From JABDGZ01 sp964487685 (lineage in GTDB: Bacteria; Omnitrophota; Gorgyraeia; Zapsychrales; Fredricksoniimonadaceae): 63,064 nt of DNA. Location of the stretch: the NCBI GenBank assembly GCA_964487685.1, contig CAZASA010000003.1, forward strand, positions 1-63,064, in the 5' to 3' direction. The first letter of the stretch is position 1, and every line of letters starts with the position of its first letter. The notes below the pieces were generated by a model. It was not told where the DNA came from and searched no databases. It saw only the letters and a program-made list of their open reading frames with translations. Below, piece by piece: positions 44,901-53,839 of the stretch. Both the position numbers and the translations under genes were made by a program.

Positions 44901-46349
44901 ATGTATCCCGTTATTGATTGGAATTTAATTTCATTAGAAACGCTGATCGGCATTGTCCTGGTGTCCTTGATCGTGGTGGATATTGCCTTGCCGCGTAAGG
45001 TCGAACGGGACTGGATCGGGATCTTTAGTTTTATCGCTCTTGTTGGTCTTAATATTTTCTGGCTTACTCAAGGGAGTCTTAGCGGCATCACCTTTGGCGG
45101 CATGTTCGTCATGGACTCTCTGGCATGGTTCTTCAAAGGATTTTTCCTCATCGCCATGGTCTTTGTCTTTGCCATGACCCAGGAATTCTTTAAATCTTTG
45201 GGAGAGCGTCGCAATGAGTTTTATTTGTTGTTATGGGTCGCCCTTCTGGGGATGTGCCTCATTGCTTCCAGTGCGGATTTTCTATTGATGTTCATTGCCA
45301 TTGAAATACTTACCATCTCTCTCTATGTTATGACTGCCTATCTTAAAAGCGATAAGCTTTCCATTGAAGCAGGGATGAAATATTTGATCCTGGGTTCATT
45401 GGCTTCCGGGTTTTTCCTTTATGGGTTAAGCTTCCTTTACGGCGTCACCCACTCCACTAATTTTTCAGCGATCCAGGCTTTTAGCCTGACTCATGCCCTG
45501 GCACCGATGACCCTTTTTGCCATGGTCCTTATCTTTGCGGCTGTTGGTTTTAAGATCGGGGCGGTGCCTTTTCACATGTGGGTGGCTGATGTGTACCAGG
45601 GAGCGCCGACACCGGTGACCGCCCTGTTGTCCGTCGGGTCCAAAGCCGCCGGCTTCATTGTCCTGGTCAGGCTTTTCTTCGGCGTGTTTGGCGCCTGGCA
45701 TGAGCAATGGAGCTTGAGTCTGGCGATCCTTTCAGCCATTACCATGACCTATGGTAATTTGGTGGCGATGTTTCAAACCAATATCAAACGCCTGTTGGGG
45801 TATTCCAGCATCAGCCACGCGGGTTATCTGTTGATGGGAGCTGCGGCAGGAACTGCCTTAGGAGCTTCGGGAATCAATTTCTATTTATTGGGTTATCTGT
45901 TTACGAACCTTGCGGCGTTCTTGGTCATTATCGTTTTTTCGATCGCCACCCATAGTGATGAGATCGCGGATTATGCCGGTCTTGTTAAACGTTCGGGTCT
46001 TTTGGCTTTTACCCTGCTTTTGGCTTTGGTATCATTGGCGGGCATGCCGCCCTTGGCCGGGTTCTTTGGTAAATTCACCTTACTGATGGCGGTAATTCAA
46101 AAAGGATATCTATGGCTGGCCTTGGTCGCCGGGGTCAATATTGTTATTTCGCTTTACTATTATTTGATGGTCGCCAAACGCATCTATGTTGACAGCCCTC
46201 ACAACTCTTCCCCGATTGCTGTCCCTGCAGGTATTAAACTGCTCCTGGTCCTTGCCATCTTCGGCATCGTCATTGTCGGGATATTCCAAGGCCCATTCCT
46301 GGATGCGGCCATGACCGCGGTCCAGGGCATGTACCTTTCCCGCTTATAA
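44901..46349 (+). CDS. nuoN: NADH-quinone oxidoreductase subunit N
   Basis: 482 aa, third antiporter-like subunit. FIAIEILTISLYVMTAYLK contains the key Glu; FHMWVADVYQGAPTPVTALLSVGSKAAGF and NIKRLLGYSSISHAGYLLMG are diagnostic. Last gene of the J-N half operon; it converges on the receiver gene across a palindromic repeat. Confidence 0.96.
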   Translation: MYPVIDWNLISLETLIGIVLVSLIVVDIALPRKVERDWIGIFSFIALVGLNIFWLTQGSLSGITFGGMFVMDSLAWFFKGFFLIAMVFVFAMTQEFFKSLGERRNEFYLLLWVALLGMCLIASSADFLLMFIAIEILTISLYVMTAYLKSDKLSIEAGMKYLILGSLASGFFLYGLSFLYGVTHSTNFSAIQAFSLTHALAPMTLFAMVLIFAAVGFKIGAVPFHMWVADVYQGAPTPVTALLSVGSKAAGFIVLVRLFFGVFGAWHEQWSLSLAILSAITMTYGNLVAMFQTNIKRLLGYSSISHAGYLLMGAAAGTALGASGINFYLLGYLFTNLAAFLVIIVFSIATHSDEIADYAGLVKRSGLLAFTLLLALVSLAGMPPLAGFFGKFTLLMAVIQKGYLWLALVAGVNIVISLYYYLMVAKRIYVDSPHNSSPIAVPAGIKLLLVLAIFGIVIVGIFQGPFLDAAMTAVQGMYLSRL

Positions 46350-46357
46350 ATTAACAC

Positions 46358-46385
46358 GTCATTGCGAGCGCAGCGAAGCAATCTC
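46358..46385. repeat. REP-like palindrome GCGAGCGCAGCGAAGC between convergent genes
   Basis: GTCATTGCGAGCG-CAGCGAAGCAATCTC, a widespread type of intergenic palindrome. It separates nuoN from the convergent receiver gene and abuts that gene's TAG stop. It may work as a two-way terminator. Confidence 0.8.
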
Positions 46386-46786
46386 TAATTATTCCTTGAA
46401 CGATTGATCTCTTTGCGGACAGTGCTTAATAATTTTGGGTAATGCAGCGGCTTGGCAAAAGCGCGGTAGGATTCATTGCCGATGATGATGATAAGATCCC
46501 CTTTATCGTCCCTCACGTCAATGGTGTTGGTTGCAAAAACAATGGGGATATCTCTGGTGTCAGGGTCATTCTTTAATCGGGTGACAAATTCCCGGCCATC
46601 GCCATCCGGGAAAATCACGTCCATCAGGATCGCGTCAGGCTTTTGGGCTTTGGCGATCTTCAAACACTCTGCTTCGTTCCAGGCTAAAAGCACCTGATAG
46701 CCGTCATTGATGAATGCCTTTTCCGTCATTTTCTGCGCCACCGGATTATCATCAACCAACAGTATCGTCTTCGGGTTTTTATGCAT
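46385..46786 (-). CDS. Single-domain response regulator
   Basis: 133 aa from the ATG at 46786, which has AGGGAA upstream; an in-frame GTG two codons earlier overlaps that site and is less likely. Receiver features: Asp12/Asp13 (LVDDNP), phospho-acceptor Asp56 (LMDVIFPDGDG), Thr in FATNT and Lys in AFAKPLHY. No output domain and no kinase nearby. A small membrane protein gene lies 24 bases upstream. Confidence 0.83.
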   Translation of the reverse strand: MHKNPKTILLVDDNPVAQKMTEKAFINDGYQVLLAWNEAECLKIAKAQKPDAILMDVIFPDGDGREFVTRLKNDPDTRDIPIVFATNTIDVRDDKGDLIIIIGNESYRAFAKPLHYPKLLSTVRKEINRSRNN

Positions 46787-46810
46787 GCGCACTTCCCTGG
46801 ATTTAGCGGG

Positions 46811-46936
46811 TTATCTGGTATTGGTGTGAAAAACAGCGGTAAAAAGATAAATGAAGGCAATGGCCACGGCCATCATCGCGACAGCGGCAGCAACCAGCCC
46901 AAGGCCATTAAGCACTTCCCGGAATTTTTTATTCAT
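46811..46936 (-). CDS. 41-residue single-helix membrane protein
   Basis: MNKKFREVLNG followed by a strong hydrophobic helix LGLVAAAVAMMAVAIAFIYL and a short tail. No clear ribosome site. The charged start plus helix looks like a real small membrane protein. Position just upstream of a receiver gene suggests co-transcription. Family unknown. Confidence 0.5.
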   Translation of the reverse strand: MNKKFREVLNGLGLVAAAVAMMAVAIAFIYLFTAVFHTNTR

Positions 46937-47030
46937 GGGTAATATGTTATCACAAAAAATAATCCTGCCAGGAACTTAATTTAACTTTCGAACTTTCGTG
47001 ACATACCATAAAGCGTGTAAATTACTCTAC

Positions 47031-47057
47031 GTCATTCCCGCGAAAGCGGGAATCCAT
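47031..47057. repeat. REP-like palindrome (CCCGCGAAAGCGGG family)
   Basis: Full copy, 9 bases after the HtrA-like gene (minus strand), before the small membrane protein gene. Confidence 0.88.
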
Positions 47058-47065
47058 AAAAAAAA

Positions 47066-47995
47066 TTAAATTTGCGGCACGATGGCGACGATGATCTTTT
47101 CAAAATCACGGATAACCGTCAGCTTATACTCATGCCCTGCAACAGCCTTGGTCAAAAGCTTGTGGAGATCATCAATGGAGGCGATCATTTGGTCATCCAT
47201 CCCAATGATCACATCACCTGCCCGTAAACCAAAACGCTCTGCAGGACTGCCTGGTTCAAGACCGGTAATGCTTACCCCTGATTCAACAGGAGTTTTACCT
47301 ACATGCACCATGCCCTTGGGTAAGATGACATTCTGGACCATGACCCCGATGAACCCGCGGCGGACCTGACCGCTTCGCATCAGTTCAGTGGCAATAAATG
47401 TGGCGGTATTGGACGGAATGGCAAAGCACAGCCCCTGAGCCGGCAGGATCACAGCGGTATTGACGCCTATCACTTCGCTCTGGCTATTGAGCAACGGGCC
47501 GCCTGAGTTGCCGGGATTAAGGGCCGCGTCAGTCTGGATGATCTCTTCGATCAACCGCCCGGATTGCGAGCGCATGGAACGCCCCAAAGCGCTGATCACC
47601 CCTGCTGTAAGCGTGCATTGAAAACTATAGGGATTCCCGATGGCAATAGCGATCTGACCTACGCGCAAACGGCTGGAATCGCCTAATGGCAAGAAGTTCA
47701 GGTCATGCAAGCCGACGTGGATGACAGCAAGGTCTGTGTGCGGATCATCCCCTATCAATTGGGCTTCAATGCGGCGACCATCCACAAAACAAACTTCAAT
47801 GTGCCGGGCTTCATGGACCACGTGGCTGTTGGTGATGATGTAGCCATCCGGTGTAAAAACAAATCCTGACCCGCTGCCCTGCCCCTGATTCTTGACCAAA
47901 ATATTAACAACCGCGGAAGAAGCCTTTTGAAAAACACCGCTTACGGTCTGTGAATACGTATCCAATAATTTTTCATCAACGTTACGGAAATCCAT
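47066..47995 (-). CDS. HtrA/DegP-like serine protease with one PDZ domain
   Basis: 309 aa from the ATG at 47995, which has AGGAGGG at proper spacing; an in-frame TTG two codons earlier sits on that site. Trypsin-like triad: His58 (TNSHVV), Asp88 (HTDLAVI), Ser164 (PGNSGGPLL). A C-terminal PDZ domain covers about residues 215-305 (GLEPGSPAERFGLRAGDVIIG). No signal peptide or membrane anchor is visible, so it may be cytoplasmic, unlike DegP. Role in the nuo neighbourhood unknown. Confidence 0.87.
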   Translation of the reverse strand: MDFRNVDEKLLDTYSQTVSGVFQKASSAVVNILVKNQGQGSGSGFVFTPDGYIITNSHVVHEARHIEVCFVDGRRIEAQLIGDDPHTDLAVIHVGLHDLNFLPLGDSSRLRVGQIAIAIGNPYSFQCTLTAGVISALGRSMRSQSGRLIEEIIQTDAALNPGNSGGPLLNSQSEVIGVNTAVILPAQGLCFAIPSNTATFIATELMRSGQVRRGFIGVMVQNVILPKGMVHVGKTPVESGVSITGLEPGSPAERFGLRAGDVIIGMDDQMIASIDDLHKLLTKAVAGHEYKLTVIRDFEKIIVAIVPQI

Positions 47996-48040
47996 GATCA
48001 ATCCCTCCTTTTAGCTCACTTATCTATTCTATCATAGCCG

Positions 48041-48673
48041 TCAAATATGAACTTTCTGGAGCTTCTCGATCTCTCGGGGATCCTTGATGGCCCCGATCAA
48101 TTTCGCTTGATGAATATCTTCCATCCCCGATTTATAATTGCCCTCACCAAAAAATGCGCTTGCCCGATTGATATACGCTTCAACAATAGCAGGGTTAAGC
48201 TCAGTGACCTCAGAAAAATCAATGATGGCTTTATCATAAATCTTTTTGTTATTATAGGCTCGTCCGCGGTTTAGGTAGGCAAAGGTTGATTTAGGCTTAA
48301 GTTCAATGGCCTTGGAACAATCTAAAATAGCCAGGTCATTTTTGCCTTTAGTAATATAGGCATTGCAACGGTTATTATAAGCTGATTCAAAATCGGGTTT
48401 GATGGCAATGGCCTTGCTGTAATCAGAAATAGCCTTATCAATCTTGCCCATCAATCCATACGCTTGTCCACGGTTAAAATAGGCGCTGGCGTATTTAGGG
48501 TTCATTTTAATGGCCTTGGCAAATTCTGTGATCGCCCCTTCAAGCTTGTTGCTCTTGGCCAAATTAATGCCCTTTTCCAAATCCCCCTTGGCCGTTTCCA
48601 GGCCCCAGGCATGGCCCGAGATCAACAGCATTCCCAGCAAAATAAGCACATTCATTTTCCTTGGGCTTCTCAT
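48041..48673 (-). CDS. Exported TPR protein
   Basis: 210 aa. N-terminal signal peptide (MNVLILLGMLLISGHAWG preceded by a short basic stretch; AAGGA supports the start at 48673). About five consecutive TPR units with the pattern AYFNRGQAY..MGKIDKAISDYSKAI, then AYNNRCNAY and AYLNRGRAY, the S/N-R-G type often seen in periplasmic TPR proteins. Likely a scaffold; partners unknown. Confidence 0.82.
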   Translation of the reverse strand: MRSPRKMNVLILLGMLLISGHAWGLETAKGDLEKGINLAKSNKLEGAITEFAKAIKMNPKYASAYFNRGQAYGLMGKIDKAISDYSKAIAIKPDFESAYNNRCNAYITKGKNDLAILDCSKAIELKPKSTFAYLNRGRAYNNKKIYDKAIIDFSEVTELNPAIVEAYINRASAFFGEGNYKSGMEDIHQAKLIGAIKDPREIEKLQKVHI

Positions 48674-48767
48674 TCTAAATCCTTAATTTAGCAAAATTCA
48701 ATGTACTCCGGTTTCTTTGAAAGGATTGATCTTATTCGTAGGGGCGGACCTTGTGTTCGCCCGTTGA

Positions 48768-49370
48768 TTATTCGTCCATCAAACGCTTTTTATTGTAGAT
48801 CATGCTATTGCGGGAGTATTCGGCAATGTTGAGCTTTTGGGTGTCCATGCGGATGGCATCCTCAGGGCAGACTTCGACACAAAAGCCGCAATACACACAT
48901 TTGCCAAGGTCCAGGATAAATTCGGAAGGATATTTTTCAATATTAGGGTCTGGATGCTCGGCGGCGGTGATCTCAATGCACCTGGCCGGGCAGACCGTCT
49001 CACACATCATGCAAGCCACACAGCGGGGAGATCCGTCTTCACGTTTGGTCAAGCGATGGCGGGTCCGCAGCCGTGACGATAAAGGCCTGGGCATTTCCGG
49101 ATATTGATAGGTGACCGCTCCCTTGATATTCTTGCAGAGACCGAACAAATGCAGGATATGAAAGGTCACATTATAAAAGAAATGTTTCGAAGTCAGATAC
49201 AATCCGCTCCAGAGCATCGGCAGATAGGTGTTCTCCCAAGAATTCAATTCCCGGCGGTTGCTTTGTTTCCAGGCGCGCTTCATCTGAGAGACGCGCATGG
49301 CGGCAAAAGGGCCTTTGGGATCAAAATATTTTTCCAATTCCTGACGGCGTTTTTCCGTGGTGTTATCCAT
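48768..49370 (-). CDS. nuoI: NADH-quinone oxidoreductase subunit I
   Basis: 200 aa. Two 4Fe-4S ferredoxin motifs, CVACMMCETVCPARC and CVYCGFCVEVCPEDA, carry clusters N6a and N6b. Last gene of the nuoA-I half operon. AGGATAA lies before the start and the gap to nuoH is 2 bases. nuoJ would normally come next but is found on the other strand at 40635. Confidence 0.95.
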   Translation of the reverse strand: MDNTTEKRRQELEKYFDPKGPFAAMRVSQMKRAWKQSNRRELNSWENTYLPMLWSGLYLTSKHFFYNVTFHILHLFGLCKNIKGAVTYQYPEMPRPLSSRLRTRHRLTKREDGSPRCVACMMCETVCPARCIEITAAEHPDPNIEKYPSEFILDLGKCVYCGFCVEVCPEDAIRMDTQKLNIAEYSRNSMIYNKKRLMDE

Positions 49371-49372
49371 AT

Positions 49373-50458
49373 TTATCCTAAAAGAGTTATCACGATCGCG
49401 GTGATGGCAATATTAAGCAAGGACACCGGTAACAATATTTTCCATCCTAAATTCATCAGTTGATCATAGCGGAATCGCGGCAGCGTCCAGCGCACCGCCA
49501 TCAAGACCCAGATAAAGAAAGCGACCTTGGTAAAGAAAGACAATATCCCTAAAAGTACCACCGGCAAATTAGTCATGGCCACATGAGCACCCCATGGGAA
49601 ATAAAATCCATCCGCATGCAGATACGGCACCTGCCATCCCCCAAAAAACAAGGTCGTCATCAAGGCCGAGACCAGCACGGTTTCAACCAGGTCCGCTAAA
49701 AAGAACATCCCGAATTTCATGCCGCTGTATTCCACAAAATACCCGATGATCTCTGATTCCCCCTCGGGAAGGTCAAATGGTGTGCGTTTGGTCTCTGCGG
49801 TGGCCGCGGTCAAAAATAAAAAGAACGCCAAAGGCTGGACAAAGACCCCCCATTTAGGAAGCCAGCCGCCAAACATAGTGGCGCCTTGCGCGCGGTCCAG
49901 GGCCTGAAGGTCGAGCGTATTAAACACCATGATGACCCCCATGATGGCAGCCCCCATGGTAATCTCGTAGGCGATCATCTGTGCCGCCCCGCGCATCCCG
50001 CCTAAAAACGCGTAATTATTATTGGAAGAAAAACCAGCCAGGACAACCCCATAAACGCCCATGGACATCATGGCAAAGATAAAAATAAGCGCGATATTAA
50101 GGTTAGCCGCCTGCAGCTCGATCACATGCCCGTTCATCACCAAGGCGCCACCAATGGGGATGGCCGCAAAACCAACAAGCGCAAAGATGACGGATAAATA
50201 AGGGGCCAAATTGAACAAAAATTTATTGGCCCCCTCAGGCATGAATTCTTCTTTACTAAGCATCTTAAGCACGTCGGCAATAGCATGGAAAAGGCCCATG
50301 GCCTTAAAACCAAAAATGGACGCTCGATTGGCCCCGATGCGGTCTTGCATCACAGCGCTTTGCTTGCGCTCAACCCAGGTCAAAAGTCCGGCGATGTTAA
50401 ACATAATAAACAAAGTGCCGGCGCTTAAAATGAATTTGATCAGGATATCAGTCATCAT
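49373..50458 (-). CDS. nuoH: NADH-quinone oxidoreductase subunit H
   Basis: 361 aa, eight or nine helices, quinone-site membrane subunit. Landmarks: WVERKQSAVMQDRIGANRA near residue 30, EYSGMKFGMFFLADLVET near 230, and the acidic loop ETKRTPFDLPEGESEIIGYFVEY near 210. One base after nuoG. Confidence 0.95.
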   Translation of the reverse strand: MMTDILIKFILSAGTLFIMFNIAGLLTWVERKQSAVMQDRIGANRASIFGFKAMGLFHAIADVLKMLSKEEFMPEGANKFLFNLAPYLSVIFALVGFAAIPIGGALVMNGHVIELQAANLNIALIFIFAMMSMGVYGVVLAGFSSNNNYAFLGGMRGAAQMIAYEITMGAAIMGVIMVFNTLDLQALDRAQGATMFGGWLPKWGVFVQPLAFFLFLTAATAETKRTPFDLPEGESEIIGYFVEYSGMKFGMFFLADLVETVLVSALMTTLFFGGWQVPYLHADGFYFPWGAHVAMTNLPVVLLGILSFFTKVAFFIWVLMAVRWTLPRFRYDQLMNLGWKILLPVSLLNIAITAIVITLLG

Positions 50459-50459
50459 A

Positions 50460-52046
50460 TCAGCCTTTTAGGACCATTCCTTTATCAGAGATCTTATCAT
50501 AGGTCATTTCGGCAAATGACGGGACCGTTGCCGCTATATCTTTAAAAATATCTTGAGCATGTTTATAGGGCATGGCCGCGCCTAATTTGGCGCTTAGCAT
50601 AGCCATAATTTCCCAATCACCTTTGGATTCTGCCATCGGCAAAAACGCCGGCCAGATGCGCTGGACCTTTTGTTGGCAATTGGTAAAGGTCCCTTCTTTT
50701 TCCGCGTAAACACTGCTGGGCAGATTTAAATGGGCATAGGAGCAAGTCTCATTGATATTACTGCCCTGAAAAACAATGAGCTTCACTTTATTAGCGATCT
50801 CTTTGACCGTGTCTTTGCCATAAAGGGTGATCAGATCATGGCCAAAGACATATAAAAGATCGATCTCACCCTGCTTGGCCTTTTGGATGATCTGGTTAGC
50901 CTCCCCATTGATCTCAAGGACCTTCATGGCGCCTGCGGTATTGGGATTTTTGTCCGCTTTCATCAGGAAATCATCGCTGTCTCCCTGTTTTTGGGGCACT
51001 TTAAAATCAATGTACGTACCGGGAAGGGTGTCTTTAAAAAGCTTGCGGATAACAAATAGGTCTTCATTGGTCAATTGGGCAGAGGCCAAAACACCGATCC
51101 TGTTAGTGCGTTTAGTGTCTTTGAACCCTTTGATCACTGTAACAATTGTATCAATAGCCTTGTCCCAGGCGATAATCTCATCCTTAAGCTGGGGATGATG
51201 GATCCTGTTCTCATCGATAAAATGATAATTATAGCGTCCCTTGTCGCAGATCCAATAATCATTGACCTCAGGATTATGGCGGGGCTTAAGACGCATCACC
51301 CGTGCCGACTTAAACTGATGCGGGCGCATCTTGTCCCATTCAACCGTGATATTGCATCCCTGGCTGCAGCCAGGGCAAACTGACTTTGTTTGCGCCAAAT
51401 ACCATACCCGGCATTTAAAACGGAAATCTTTGTCTGTCAATGCGCCCACCGGACAGATATCAACAACATTGCCGGAATAATTATTGTCCAATTGCTTGCC
51501 CGGATACACATCCAACTGAGAATGGTCCCCGCGGCTAAATACGCCGAACTCGCTGGTTTTGGTGATATGGTCGGCAAAACGGACACAGCGCGTGCAAAGG
51601 ATACAGCGCTCCTGGTCAAGCATCACGGTGGGGCCGATCGAAAAAGCTTTCTTTTCTTTTTTGACCTTCACATCAGCCAATCGGCTGTCGTATTGGCCAT
51701 GCTCCATATAATAATCCTGCAGTTTGCATTCCCCTGCCTGGTCGCAGACCGGGCAATCCACCGGATGATTGACAAGCAAGAATTCCAACACGGTTTTGCG
51801 GACCTCAACGACCTTAGGCGAGTTTGTCTTGACCACCATGCCGTCGGTTACCGGTGTGTAACAGGCGATCTGCATCTTGGATTGTTTTTCAACCTCCACC
51901 ATGCAAATACGGCAATTGCCCGACACCGGCAGGGCCGGATGATAACAGTAACGAGGGATGGTGATCCCCAGTTTATCCGCGGCCTGAATGATCGTTGTCC
52001 CCGCAGGGACTTCTATGTGTTTCCCATCAATGCTTACGTTTGGCAT
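50460..52046 (-). CDS. nuoG: NADH-quinone oxidoreductase subunit G
   Basis: 528 aa, shorter than the 900-residue E. coli protein. The N-terminal 2Fe-2S set is CYHPALPVSGNCRICMVEVEK-like plus a later Cys; HPVDCPVCDQAGEC holds the His-ligated N5 cluster; CILCTRCVRF with CPVGAL holds N4. CPGCSQGC plus a later Cys (YWICDKGRY) could hold the extra N7 cluster. The molybdopterin-like remainder is reduced. Overlaps nuoF by 13 bases. Confidence 0.94.
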   Translation of the reverse strand: MPNVSIDGKHIEVPAGTTIIQAADKLGITIPRYCYHPALPVSGNCRICMVEVEKQSKMQIACYTPVTDGMVVKTNSPKVVEVRKTVLEFLLVNHPVDCPVCDQAGECKLQDYYMEHGQYDSRLADVKVKKEKKAFSIGPTVMLDQERCILCTRCVRFADHITKTSEFGVFSRGDHSQLDVYPGKQLDNNYSGNVVDICPVGALTDKDFRFKCRVWYLAQTKSVCPGCSQGCNITVEWDKMRPHQFKSARVMRLKPRHNPEVNDYWICDKGRYNYHFIDENRIHHPQLKDEIIAWDKAIDTIVTVIKGFKDTKRTNRIGVLASAQLTNEDLFVIRKLFKDTLPGTYIDFKVPQKQGDSDDFLMKADKNPNTAGAMKVLEINGEANQIIQKAKQGEIDLLYVFGHDLITLYGKDTVKEIANKVKLIVFQGSNINETCSYAHLNLPSSVYAEKEGTFTNCQQKVQRIWPAFLPMAESKGDWEIMAMLSAKLGAAMPYKHAQDIFKDIAATVPSFAEMTYDKISDKGMVLKG

Positions 52047-53293
52047 ACCCGGCCTTTGATCTTATCCTCAAATTCACTGCGAAATTTACTGACGTAACTG
52101 CCCACTGACATGGACACCGCGTCCCCAAATGCACAGATCGTATTGCCGCCGATATTGTTCACAATACCCGGCAAATTGTTTAGGTCATGCGGCCTTGCAT
52201 GGCCTTCATAGATCCTCTTCACATTGCGATACACCCAGCCGCTGCCCTCACGGCAGGGAGAACACTGGCCGCAGGATTCATGCGCAAAAAATCTGGCCGC
52301 GATCATGGCCGCCCAGACCATGTCCGTCGTATCGTCCATGACGATGATCCCGCCTGAGCCTGCCATGGAACCGATCGCTTTTAGGGAATCGAAATCCATT
52401 TTCACATCTAATTGGTCCGGTGTCAGGATCGGCGCTGATATCCCGCCGGGGATCACTGCTTTAAGTTTACGTCCGTTAGGGATCCCTCCGGCATGATCGT
52501 AGATGATCTCACGCAAGGTCGTGCCGTTGGGGAGTTCATACACGCCGGGCCGGGCCACATGGCCGCTGACACAAAACAATCGATTGCCGCCGTTTTTCTC
52601 ACATCCCAATTTGGCAAACCACTCCGCCCCTTTGTTGATGATGGGCGGGACACAGGAAATAGTTTCCACGTTATTAATGACTGTTGGACAGCCGAACAGG
52701 CCGACCACCGCCGGAAATGGCGGTTTTAAGCGCGGAAAACCTTTTTTTCCTTCAAGTGATTCCAACAAAGCTGTTTCTTCACCGCAAATATACGCCCCGG
52801 CACCTGGATGGACCACGATATCAATATCAAAACCTGTCCCAAAGATACCCTTGCCTAAAAATCCCGCCCTGTAGGCCTCATCAACCGCGCCCTGCATGAT
52901 CTGTAATGCATTCACATATTCCCCGCGGATATACACATAGGCCTTATGGCTGTTGATCGCAAAACACGTGATAATGATCCCTTCGATCAAACCATGCGGG
53001 TCTTGTTCAAGGATATATTTGTCCTTGAACGTCCCGGGTTCCCCTTCGTCGGCATTGATGACCAGATATTTGGGCTTGGGATTGGCTTGCGGGATAAAGC
53101 TCCATTTGGTGCCCGCCGGAAAACCGGCCCCTCCAAGCCCTCTGAGATTAGATTTCTTGACCTCATCGATCACTTGTGGCGGCGTCATTTGGGTCAAGGC
53201 CTTGCGCGCCGCCTGATAACCATTATCTTTCAGATAATTGATCAGGCGGTGCGAATCTACCAATCCAAAATGACGTGAAACTATTTTTTCCAT
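52034..53293 (-). CDS. nuoF: NADH-quinone oxidoreductase subunit F
   Basis: 419 aa from the ATG at 53293 (MEKIVSRHFG); a longer frame would begin inside a repeat and is rejected. NADH site GLGGAGFPAGTKW, FMN site NADEGEPGTFKDKYILEQDPH, and N3 cluster ESCGQCSPCREG with a distal Cys in NTICAFGDA. Confirms that this complex takes electrons from NADH. A repeat-filled 81-base gap separates it from nuoE. Confidence 0.96.
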   Translation of the reverse strand: MEKIVSRHFGLVDSHRLINYLKDNGYQAARKALTQMTPPQVIDEVKKSNLRGLGGAGFPAGTKWSFIPQANPKPKYLVINADEGEPGTFKDKYILEQDPHGLIEGIIITCFAINSHKAYVYIRGEYVNALQIMQGAVDEAYRAGFLGKGIFGTGFDIDIVVHPGAGAYICGEETALLESLEGKKGFPRLKPPFPAVVGLFGCPTVINNVETISCVPPIINKGAEWFAKLGCEKNGGNRLFCVSGHVARPGVYELPNGTTLREIIYDHAGGIPNGRKLKAVIPGGISAPILTPDQLDVKMDFDSLKAIGSMAGSGGIIVMDDTTDMVWAAMIAARFFAHESCGQCSPCREGSGWVYRNVKRIYEGHARPHDLNNLPGIVNNIGGNTICAFGDAVSMSVGSYVSKFRSEFEDKIKGRVCQT

Positions 53294-53309
53294 AACAAAA
53301 ACTTCTAAT

Positions 53310-53366
53310 GTCATTCCCGCGAGCAACTGCGAGTGTCGGTTAACCCGACCGTAAGCGGGAATCCAC
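53310..53366. repeat. REP-like palindrome with a 33-base hairpin insert
   Basis: Left half GTCATTCCCGC (53310-53320) and right half AGCGGGAATCCAC (53354-53366) flank an insert containing its own hairpin GTCGG-TTAAC-CCGAC. The insert word 53319-53351 recurs with one mismatch at 16573-16605. Confidence 0.78.
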
Positions 53367-53374
53367 AACAACTG

Positions 53375-53839
53375 CTACTTATTTTTCTCAATGATCTCAT
53401 CGATCCTCTGCTTGTCCAAAAAGCCTTTGTACTCTTTATTGCCCTGCATCACCGGCGCCATCTCACAGGCCCCCAGGCACTCGACAACACTCAAGCTAAA
53501 TTTACCGTCGGGGGTAATTTCGCCGGGTTTCAGGTCCAGCCGTTCTTTAATATACGCGATGACATCTTCCGAACCCCGCAACGCGCACGCCGTGGTCTGG
53601 CAAACGGAAAAATGGTATTTGCCGATTCTTTGTTGGTGAAATAAATGGTAAAAAGAAACCACTTCATGGACATGAACGACCGGCACGCCCAAATACTCGG
53701 CCATGTTCGCCTCTGTCTGAGGCGTTATCAGCCCTTCCTTCTCCTGGACACAATGAAGCAAAGGCAAAAGGGCCGCGCGCTTTTGCTCATACTTGGCCGT
53801 GATCTTGTCGAGTTCTTTAAGGTATTCCGCGCTAAACAT
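53375..53839 (-). CDS. nuoE: NADH-quinone oxidoreductase subunit E
   Basis: 154 aa from the ATG at 53839 (MFSAEYLKEL), which overlaps the nuoD stop by one base; a longer frame inside nuoD is rejected. Thioredoxin-like 2Fe-2S protein: ligands in VCQTTACALRG and VVECLGACEMAP. Partner of nuoF in the NADH module. Confidence 0.94.
   Translation of the reverse strand: MFSAEYLKELDKITAKYEQKRAALLPLLHCVQEKEGLITPQTEANMAEYLGVPVVHVHEVVSFYHLFHQQRIGKYHFSVCQTTACALRGSEDVIAYIKERLDLKPGEITPDGKFSLSVVECLGACEMAPVMQGNKEYKGFLDKQRIDEIIEKNK

Noticed and set aside
52034..53371. Long N-terminal extension of NuoF
   Set aside because: The extra 26 residues are encoded by the REP-type repeat; the conserved protein starts at 53293.
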